Assembly (NCBI GenBank): GCA_937858255.1 | Contig: CALLZQ010000389.1 | Location: forward strand, 1-6,572 | From: an uncultured Tabrizicola sp. | GTDB lineage: Bacteria; Pseudomonadota; Alphaproteobacteria; Rhodobacterales; Rhodobacteraceae | Direction of reading: 5' to 3' | DNA length: 6,572 nt | Shown here: piece after piece, positions 1 through 4,772 of the stretch | How the letters are laid out: the number at the start of each line of letters is the position of its first letter | Numbering within the stretch: position 1 is the first letter of the stretch | Made by a program: the position numbers and the translations under genes | The notes under the pieces: model-generated | What the model saw: the letters and a program-made list of their open reading frames with translations, nothing else | Databases searched by the model: none | What the model was told of the DNA's origin: nothing

Positions 1-761
1 ACCCGGTCGTGGCGGCCTTGGCGCCACGGATACGGTCCGCCGCGACGGTTCTGGTCGAGGCCGGCCCCGATGAGGAAAAGGCCCTCATCAACCATATGGC
101 CAAGAATCCCTCGCTGATGATTCTGACTGAGACATCGCTGCCCGAATTGCTGCCCCCCGACGATTGGTCGCAACTGTCGCAAGCCCTTCGCCTGCGTGGC
201 ATCCCCGGATTTGTCGCCGCCAAGTTTCAACCCTGGTATGTCTCGATGCTGCTGGCGACGCCCAGTTGCAAAATGAAGGGTGAGGCGCTGCATGACGGCC
301 TCGATGCCCGGATCATGGATGAGGCCAAGACCTCTGGCGTGCCGATCCGCGCGCTCGAACCCTTTGACACGGTGTTTCGCATCTTTGATCAGATGCCTTT
401 GGCCGAACAGATCGACATGATCCGCTACAGTCTGGGCATGGAAGATCGCGTTGAGGATTTCTCGACCACACTTGCCGACAGCTACTTCGCCGGGGAAAGC
501 CGCGTCATCTGGGAATTGACCCGGCATGAGGCCCTGCGCCTGTCTGCGGACGATCCGGCGCAGGTCGAACAGGATTTCATCCTGATGGAAGAGATCATGA
601 TGGCGGCGCGCAACCGGGGCTGGGTCACGGTGATCGAAGAGGCCGCCGGCCATGGCCCCACCGTTGCCGCCTTTGGCGCCCTGCATCTTGCCGGTCGCGA
701 AGGTGTCGCAAATCTCTTGGCGCAGCGTGGCTGGACCGTCGCGCCCCTCGCCCTGCCCTGA
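1..761 (+). CDS. TraB/GumN family protein, 3' part (5' truncated by window edge)
   Basis: The frame is open from the first base of the window to TGA at 759-761, so the true start lies upstream. A GTG at 9 is only an internal Val codon. About 250 residues are visible. The C-terminal block GALHLAGREGVANLLAQRGW, followed by TVAPL, is the hallmark of the GumN/TraB family: a conserved Gly-x-x-His-Leu strand, then a Leu-rich helix and a 'G-W/Y-T-V' end. The middle (IPGFVAAKFQPW, a Cys in PSCKMKG, then GLDARI) also fits Rhodobacteraceae members. The missing N-terminus should hold the signal peptide or lipoprotein segment and the G-T-x-H motif. The family is related to TIKI metalloproteases, and in these the conserved His and Glu residues are thought to bind metal. 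The bacterial substrate is unknown, and a periplasmic or membrane location is inferred from the family. It is separated from the next gene by an 89-nt spacer with its own promoter, so it is probably not cotranscribed with it. Confidence 0.85.
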   Translation, partial: PVVAALAPRIRSAATVLVEAGPDEEKALINHMAKNPSLMILTETSLPELLPPDDWSQLSQALRLRGIPGFVAAKFQPWYVSMLLATPSCKMKGEALHDGLDARIMDEAKTSGVPIRALEPFDTVFRIFDQMPLAEQIDMIRYSLGMEDRVEDFSTTLADSYFAGESRVIWELTRHEALRLSADDPAQVEQDFILMEEIMMAARNRGWVTVIEEAAGHGPTVAAFGALHLAGREGVANLLAQRGWTVAPLALP

Positions 762-788
762 CGCGCCATTCGTCGCAAGTCCGGCCCC

Positions 789-817
789 GTGACAAAGCGC
801 GCGGCCCCGCCTATAAG
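789..817 (+). promoter_or_regulatory. Sigma-70-type promoter of the pyrophosphatase gene
   Basis: The -35 box GTGACA (789-794) and -10 box TATAAG (812-817) each match the consensus at five of six bases, with an ideal 17-nt spacer. A start near 824 would leave a leader of about 27 nt before ATG 851. A perfect 7-bp inverted repeat, GCGCGGC (799-805) and GCCGCGC (817-823), encloses the -10 box and may be an operator or a hairpin ending upstream transcription. The promoter call is by inspection only. Confidence 0.65.
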
Positions 818-839
818 CCGCGCCAACTTTCCCTGATGC

Positions 840-846
840 AAAGGTG
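840..846 (+). promoter_or_regulatory. Ribosome binding site that fixes the ppaC start
   Basis: AAAGGTG ends four bases before ATG 851, with its AGG core six bases away. An in-frame ATG at 836 lies upstream of this site, has no Shine-Dalgarno sequence and would be only about 12 nt from the predicted transcription start. The start at 851 is therefore preferred. It also gives the family-typical N-terminus, with the GHK-PDTDS motif close to residue 8. Confidence 0.75.
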
Positions 847-850
847 CCCC

Positions 851-1771
851 ATGACCACCCTCGTTTTCGGCCATAAATCGCCCGACACCGACTCGACCGG
901 CTCGCCCATCATCTGGGCCTGGTATCTGAATGAGGTAAAGGGCATCCCCGCCGAAGCCGTGCTGCTGGGAGAGCCGAATACCGAGGCCGCCTTCGTCGTC
1001 AAGCGCTGGGACTGCCCCAAGCCGCGCATCGCCACGGAAATCGCCGATGGCACCAAGGCCGTCATCGTTGACACCAATAACCCCGCCGAACTGCCCGCCA
1101 ATGTGAATGCGCTGGATGTGACCGCCATCATCGACCATCACAAGCTGGTTGGCGGGCTGGAGACCAAGGGGCCGATCGACATCACCATCCGCCCGCTGGC
1201 CTGCACCGCCACCATGATGCGCGATCTGATGGGCGATGACGCCGCCCGTATGCCCAACTGGGTCAAGGGGCTGATGCTGTCCTGCATCCTTTCGGACACG
1301 CTGGAATTCCGTTCGCCCACCACCACCGCCCATGACCGCGCCGTGGCGGAAAATCTGGCGGCCGATCTTGGCATTGCCATTCCCGCCTATGCGGCCGAGC
1401 TGTTCGAGGCAAAATCCGATGTCGGCGCCTTTTCCGACGCCGAATTGCTGCGGATGGATTCCAAGGAATACACCGTCGCGGGCAAGGAACTCCGCATCTC
1501 GGTACTGGAAACCACTGCGCCCAAACTGCTCTTGGATCGCAAGGCCAGTCTGATGGCCTCAATGGTCGATGTCGCCAAAGAAGATGGTGCCGAACAGGTT
1601 CTGCTTTTCGTGATCGACATCCTGCGCGAAGAGGCCACGCTGCTGGTCCCCAACGATTTCGTCAAGCAGGTTGCCGAGGCCAGCTTTGGCTGTACCGTAA
1701 CCGGCGATACGGTTGTTTTGCCCGGCATCATGAGCCGCAAGAAGCAGATCATCCCGTCCCTGAAACTCTGA
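851..1771 (+). CDS. ppaC: Manganese-dependent (family II) inorganic pyrophosphatase
   Basis: The cytosolic enzyme hydrolyses pyrophosphate to two phosphates, pulling biosynthetic reactions such as nucleic-acid and aminoacyl-tRNA synthesis forward. The 306-residue length is normal for the family (about 305-310). The N-terminal DHH domain carries GHKSPDTDS with metal ligands H8, D12 and D14, then D74 in VDTNN, the DHH motif D95-H96-H97, and D149 in ILSDTL. The C-terminal DHHA2 domain ends with the substrate-binding block S295-R-K-K-Q299. Two positions depart from the Bacillus/Streptococcus pattern: the first motif has Ser where Asn is usual (GHKN), and the classical DHN(E) motif reads DTNN, keeping the Asp ligand but losing the following His. 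No CBS regulatory domains are inserted, so it should be the simple short form. It stands as a single transcription unit, with its own promoter at 789-817 and a strong terminator at 1796-1821. The family assignment is very secure. Confidence 0.96.
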   Translation: MTTLVFGHKSPDTDSTGSPIIWAWYLNEVKGIPAEAVLLGEPNTEAAFVVKRWDCPKPRIATEIADGTKAVIVDTNNPAELPANVNALDVTAIIDHHKLVGGLETKGPIDITIRPLACTATMMRDLMGDDAARMPNWVKGLMLSCILSDTLEFRSPTTTAHDRAVAENLAADLGIAIPAYAAELFEAKSDVGAFSDAELLRMDSKEYTVAGKELRISVLETTAPKLLLDRKASLMASMVDVAKEDGAEQVLLFVIDILREEATLLVPNDFVKQVAEASFGCTVTGDTVVLPGIMSRKKQIIPSLKL

Positions 1772-1795
1772 GTTGGTCAGAGGCGTTGACTTTGC

Positions 1796-1821
1796 GGGGC
1801 CAGAGGGCAACCTCTGGCCCC
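1796..1821 (+). terminator. Rho-independent terminator after ppaC
   Basis: A perfect 11-bp stem, GGGGCCAGAGG (1796-1806) with CCTCTGGCCCC (1811-1821), is closed by the tetraloop GCAA, a stable GNRA loop. A moderately T-rich tail, TGTCTTTGTCT, follows. It begins 24 nt after the ppaC stop. Because the stem is perfectly symmetrical it could also act on the minus strand, but no minus-strand gene ends here. Confidence 0.88.
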
Positions 1822-1876
1822 TGTCTTTGTCTCAATACCGTATTCCCCTGTACGCCTCTGCCCTGAAAGGCCCGCC

Positions 1877-2752
1877 ATGACCCGCCTGATCGCCTCGCTC
1901 TCGGAAATTGCCGACCAATATGATGCGCTGTTCTGCGACCTCTGGGGCTGCCTGCACAATGGTGTCACGCCCTTCCCCGCAGCGGTAGCCGCCCTGCGCG
2001 CCTTTCGCCAGAATGGCGGCAAGGTGATCCTGCTGACCAACGCGCCCCGCCCCAAATCCAGCGTCGTGGCACAACTTGACCGGATGGGCCTGCCGCGCGA
2101 CGCCTGGGATGACGTAACCACCTCGGGCGACGCGGCACAGATCGCGCTGTTTTCCGGCGCGGTCGGCAACCGGGTTTTCCATATTGGCGCACCCAAGGAT
2201 GAGCCCTTTTTCAACGCTGTCGAACCCGATGTCGCCGCCCTGTCCTCAGGTGTCGGGATCACCCGTGTGCCGCTCGATCAGGCCGAAGGCATCGTCTGCA
2301 CCGGCCTTGCCGATGATCTGACCGAAACACCCGAAGATTACCGCGCGGCCCTTTTGATGGGCAAAACCCTGGGGCTGACCATGCTCTGCGCCAACCCCGA
2401 TATCGTTGTGGACATGGGCGAAAAGCGCCTGTGGTGTGCCGGTGCCCTGGCCCGTGACTATGAAGAGATGGGGGGAGAGGCGCTTTATTACGGCAAACCG
2501 CATCCGCCGGTCTATGATCTGGCGCGGCGGCGGCTCGGCCTCGACGATCCGCGTATCCTCTGTGTCGGTGACGGAATCGGCACCGATGTTCAGGGCGGGA
2601 TCGCCGAGGGGATGGACACACTCTTTGTCACCGGCGGCATCGCGGCGGCCCAGTTCGGCCCGGATCCGCTGGCACCGGATCAGGCTCTGCTGAACGACTG
2701 GCTCGCCGCGCAGCAGCTCTCTCCGACCTACGCGATCCCGCAACTTGGCTGA
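1877..2752 (+). CDS. HAD superfamily class IIA hydrolase, TIGR01459 type
   Basis: This 291-residue protein is a probable small-molecule phosphatase with the NagD-like class IIA HAD fold. Motif I is D21-L-W23-G in CDLWGCLHNG, keeping the nucleophile Asp but with Trp where most phosphatases have the second, acid/base Asp. Motif II is T54-N55 in ILLTNAPRP, and the class IIA form LTN is clear. The cap domain lies between motifs II and III. Motif III is K207 in YYGKPHPPVY, and motif IV is GDGIGTD with D232 and D237, the magnesium site. The start ATG has GAAAGG (1865-1870) six bases upstream. As I recall, the DxWG form typifies this mainly alphaproteobacterial subfamily, which has no established substrate. 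Class IIA relatives include NagD, pyridoxal-phosphate phosphatase and phosphoglycolate phosphatase. It lies 125 nt upstream of the maoC-ribF operon. A role in riboflavin or flavin phosphate metabolism is an inference from that position. Confidence 0.9.
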   Translation: MTRLIASLSEIADQYDALFCDLWGCLHNGVTPFPAAVAALRAFRQNGGKVILLTNAPRPKSSVVAQLDRMGLPRDAWDDVTTSGDAAQIALFSGAVGNRVFHIGAPKDEPFFNAVEPDVAALSSGVGITRVPLDQAEGIVCTGLADDLTETPEDYRAALLMGKTLGLTMLCANPDIVVDMGEKRLWCAGALARDYEEMGGEALYYGKPHPPVYDLARRRLGLDDPRILCVGDGIGTDVQGGIAEGMDTLFVTGGIAAAQFGPDPLAPDQALLNDWLAAQQLSPTYAIPQLG

Positions 2753-2877
2753 ATGCCGCGCTGCGGCAGTAACATTATTGCGCCTTTGGTCGCATTTCGG
2801 ATAAATCCTTGCGCAACGGAATTGCGCTGCAATGCGGCATTTGTTACTGTCCCCCCATCCAAAGCATGGGAATCGCA
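2753..2877 (+). promoter_or_regulatory. Structured intergenic region with probable promoter of the maoC-ribF operon
   Basis: A possible promoter is TTGCGC (2778-2783), a 17-nt spacer and ATAAAT (2801-2806), or GATAAA with 16 nt; the -10 match is fair and the -35 weak. Several inverted repeats crowd the spacer. TGCCGC-GCT-GCGGCA (2754-2768) starts right after the HAD stop. TTGCGCAA (2809-2816) is a perfect palindrome. ATTGC-GCT-GCAAT (2821-2833) lies in the expected leader. CAGTAACA (2767-2774) and TGTTACTG (2842-2849) are perfect complementary arms 67 nt apart. TGC triplets are dense (2822-2838). The first hairpin may be a weak terminator of the HAD gene, although no T-run follows. The others look like operator material or leader structure. 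Confidence 0.4.
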
Positions 2878-3324
2878 ATGATGTTGGACAATATGCCCCG
2901 CGGCACGATCTGCATCGAAGACCTCGAAATCGGCATGAGCCGCCATCTGACCAAGGTGGTGACGGACCGCGATATCGAGCTTTTCGCCGAGGTTTCGACC
3001 GACCGGAACCCGGTGCATCTGGACGATGCCTATGCGCAGGACACGATTTTTGCAGGCCGCATCGCCCATGGCATGCTGACCGCCGGGCTGATTTCAGCGG
3101 TGATCGGCGAACAACTCCCCGGCCATGGTACTGTTTATCTTGGACAAACGCTGAAGTTCATGGCCCCCGTGCGCCCCGGCGACATGGTGCGCGCCGAAGT
3201 CACGGTTTTGGCGATTGACCATGCTAAACGCAGGGTGACCCTTGAAACCCATTGTTCGGTCGGTAAAACCGTGGTCCTGAAGGGTGAAGCCGTGGTGCTG
3301 GCACCCAGCCGCAAATTCGACTGA
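2878..3324 (+). CDS. MaoC family dehydratase (hotdog fold), (R)-specific enoyl-CoA hydratase-like
   Basis: The 148-residue protein is a single-hotdog MaoC/PhaJ-type hydratase. The hydratase-2 signature is clear. D42 and H47 in STDRNPVH have the same spacing as the catalytic Asp31/His36 pair of Aeromonas PhaJ, followed by IAHGMLTAG and then LPGHGTVYLGQ and the F-x-x-P-V-x-x-G-D strand. Such enzymes add water to trans-2-enoyl-CoA to give (R)-3-hydroxyacyl-CoA, feeding polyhydroxyalkanoate synthesis or other acyl-CoA pathways; the actual substrate cannot be read from the sequence. The start at 2878 is chosen because GGGA (2868-2871) lies six bases upstream. ATG 2881, at nine bases, is nearly as good, and ATG 2866 is less likely. 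The frame stays open upstream to a TTG at 2809, but that extension (Cys-rich, no family match) falls in the promoter region. It is the first gene of a probable operon, with ribF following after 28 nt. Confidence 0.9.
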   Translation: MMLDNMPRGTICIEDLEIGMSRHLTKVVTDRDIELFAEVSTDRNPVHLDDAYAQDTIFAGRIAHGMLTAGLISAVIGEQLPGHGTVYLGQTLKFMAPVRPGDMVRAEVTVLAIDHAKRRVTLETHCSVGKTVVLKGEAVVLAPSRKFD

Positions 3325-3352
3325 CGGGGCAGATGCCCCAGACCGGGGTAGA

Positions 3353-4276
3353 ATGCAGATTCACCATTCCTGGCAAGGGCTGACCCCCGCCGCGCGTGGC
3401 GCCTCTTGCGCCATGGGCAATTTCGATGGCGTCCATCTGGGCCACCGCGCCGTGATCGACCTTGCCCGGGGCAGCGCCCCCTTGGGGGTGATCACCTTTG
3501 AACCCCATCCCCGCCAGTTCTTTGCCCCCGAAGCGCCAGCCTTTCGTCTGATGAACGCCGAGGCGCGGGCAAACCGTCTGGCCAAGCTGGGGGTCGAACA
3601 GCTCTACGAACTCCCCTTCGACGCGCGGCTTGCCAGCTTTACGCCCGAGGCGTTTGCGCGCGAGGTGCTGGCCGAGGGACTTGGCATCTCGAATGTCGTT
3701 GTCGGCGCCGATTTCTGTTTCGGGCGCGGACGCAAAGGCATCGTGGCGGATCTGCGCGAACTTGGCGCGCGTTTTGGCTTTGATGTCACCGTGGCGGATC
3801 TGGTGGCCCAGGGTGATACGCCGATTTCCTCGACCGCGATCCGCACCTCCCTGTCCGAGGGGAACCCGCGCGATGCCGCCGCCATGCTGGGTCACTGGCA
3901 CCGCATCGACGGAGAGGTGATCCACGGCGAAAAGCGGGGGCGGCAGCTTGGCTATCCGACGGCCAACATGTCGGTGGCCGGGCTGCATCTGCCGCGCCTT
4001 GGCGTCTATGCTGTGCTGGCCGACGTGCTGACCGGCCCCCATCGCGGCAGCTATATCGGTGCGGCCAGCCTCGGCGTGCGTCCGATGTTCGGCGAGAATG
4101 CCCCGAACCTCGAAACCTTCCTCTTTGACTTTGCGGGCGATCTCTATGGCCAGCATCTCTCGATCGGATTTGTTGACTACCTGCGCCCCGAGATGAAGTT
4201 CACCGGCCTGCCCGCCCTGATCCAGCAGATGCAGGACGACTGCGCGCGCGCCCGTGCAATCCTGACCGCACTCTGA
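3353..4276 (+). CDS. ribF: Bifunctional riboflavin kinase / FAD synthetase
   Basis: This cytosolic enzyme phosphorylates riboflavin to FMN and adenylates FMN to FAD. It is 307 residues, the usual length. The N-terminal nucleotidyltransferase (FAD synthetase) domain shows GNFDGVHLGH (22-31, the HxGH adenylyl-transfer motif), FEPHPRQFF (49-57), VVGADFCFGRGRKG (116-129) and ISSTAIR (158-164, in the place of the ISSTxIR motif). The C-terminal kinase domain starts near 185 and has GEVIHGEKRGRQLGYPTANM (187-206, with the PTAN metal/ATP motif), GVYAV, YIGAASLGVRP and the catalytic Glu at about 254 in NLETFL. Start ATG 3353 follows GGGG (3345-3348) at a short spacing. A longer in-frame start at 3284 would overlap the MaoC gene and adds nothing family-like. 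No FMN riboswitch is visible in the leader. It lies 28 nt after maoC and 41 nt before the YcgN-type gene. Confidence 0.97.
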   Translation: MQIHHSWQGLTPAARGASCAMGNFDGVHLGHRAVIDLARGSAPLGVITFEPHPRQFFAPEAPAFRLMNAEARANRLAKLGVEQLYELPFDARLASFTPEAFAREVLAEGLGISNVVVGADFCFGRGRKGIVADLRELGARFGFDVTVADLVAQGDTPISSTAIRTSLSEGNPRDAAAMLGHWHRIDGEVIHGEKRGRQLGYPTANMSVAGLHLPRLGVYAVLADVLTGPHRGSYIGAASLGVRPMFGENAPNLETFLFDFAGDLYGQHLSIGFVDYLRPEMKFTGLPALIQQMQDDCARARAILTAL

Positions 4277-4293
4277 CCCCCTTTCCTTTTCCC

Positions 4294-4317
4294 GGCGAAG
4301 GCGGCACTTTCGCCGCC
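4294..4317 (+). promoter_or_regulatory. GC-rich hairpin leader in place of a normal ribosome binding site
   Basis: Immediately before ATG 4318 are two mutually exclusive stems: GGCGAA (4294-4299) with TTCGCC (4309-4314), and GGCGGC (4300-4305) with GCCGCC (4312-4317) around the loop ACTTTC. The only purine-rich ribosome-binding candidate, GAAGG at 4297-4301, is 16 nt from the ATG and partly inside both stems. Translation of the next gene may therefore depend on coupling from ribF or on opening this structure. Confidence 0.4.
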
Positions 4318-4770
4318 ATGGAAAAGCTGCGCCCCCGGTTCTGGGAAACTGTCCCGCTGAAACAGATGACCCCCGCCGAATGGGAGGCGCTGTGTGACGG
4401 CTGCGGCAAATGCTGTCTGAACAAGATCGAATATGAGGATACGGGCGAGCTGGATTACCCCCGCGTCGCCTGCCGGCTGCTCGATTGCCAGACCTGCCGC
4501 TGCACCAAATACGAAGAGCGGCTCAAATATGTGCCTGAATGCGTGCAGCTTTCGCCCAAGACCCTGCCGCGCATCGCCTATTGGATGCCCTCATCCTGTG
4601 CCTATCGGTTGCTTTACCACGGGCACGCCCTGCCCGACTGGCATCCGCTGATCACCGGTGATCCTGACAGCACCTATACCGCCGGCTTTTCTGCGCGGGG
4701 GTGGGCTGTCTCGGAAACCGAGGTCGATGAAGAAGACTGGGACGATTATGTGATTGAAGGGGGATTGTGA
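4318..4770 (+). CDS. YcgN family (UPF0260) CxxCxxCC cysteine-cluster protein
   Basis: The 150-residue protein of the YcgN/UPF0260 family matches the family along its whole length. It has the opening FWE-x-PL-x-Q-M-x-x-x-EWEALCDGCG, then the cluster C26-x2-C29-x2-C32-C33, then C52, C57, C60 and C62 (DCQTCRC), C75 in VPECVQL and C94 in PSSCAYR, and PDWHPLI near 110. Ten cysteines in a small soluble protein suggest a bound zinc or iron ion or an iron-sulfur centre; the Pfam name for the domain is zinc- or iron-chelating. The biochemical role is not established. The tail is strongly acidic (EVDEEDWDD). The start is fixed by family length, although no good Shine-Dalgarno precedes it. It lies in the ribF operon and its stop overlaps the threonine aldolase start, so the two are translationally coupled. 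Confidence 0.94.
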   Translation: MEKLRPRFWETVPLKQMTPAEWEALCDGCGKCCLNKIEYEDTGELDYPRVACRLLDCQTCRCTKYEERLKYVPECVQLSPKTLPRIAYWMPSSCAYRLLYHGHALPDWHPLITGDPDSTYTAGFSARGWAVSETEVDEEDWDDYVIEGGL

Positions 4771-4772
4771 TG
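4756..4772 (+). promoter_or_regulatory. Ribosome binding site and TGATG stop/start overlap
   Basis: GAAGGGGG (4756-4763), inside the last codons of the YcgN-type gene, lies six bases before ATG 4770. The stop TGA (4768-4770) and the start ATG (4770-4772) share one base. This arrangement favours re-initiation by the same ribosomes. It also decides the aldolase start against an in-frame GTG at 4767. Confidence 0.8.

Noticed and set aside
836..850. Upstream ATG for the pyrophosphatase, adding five residues
   Set aside because: The AAAGGTG ribosome site lies between this ATG and ATG 851, and the family N-terminus fits 851.
482..1333. A 283-codon open frame on the minus strand
   Set aside because: It overlaps the TraB/GumN-like and pyrophosphatase genes antisense, is rich in Gly/Arg/His as expected from a shadow frame in GC-rich DNA, and shows no family motif.
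2246..2878. A 210-codon minus-strand frame under the HAD gene
   Set aside because: It lies opposite the conserved motifs III and IV of the HAD protein and runs into the promoter spacer; no family resemblance.
3325..3352. Possible FMN riboswitch upstream of ribF
   Set aside because: The spacer to maoC is only 28 nt, far too short for the RFN element, and the upstream maoC leader lacks its conserved blocks.
3224..4156. A 310-codon open frame on the minus strand opposite ribF
   Set aside because: ribF has all its motifs across this whole stretch. The antisense frame has no recognisable domain and its composition is typical of a reversed GC-rich coding frame.
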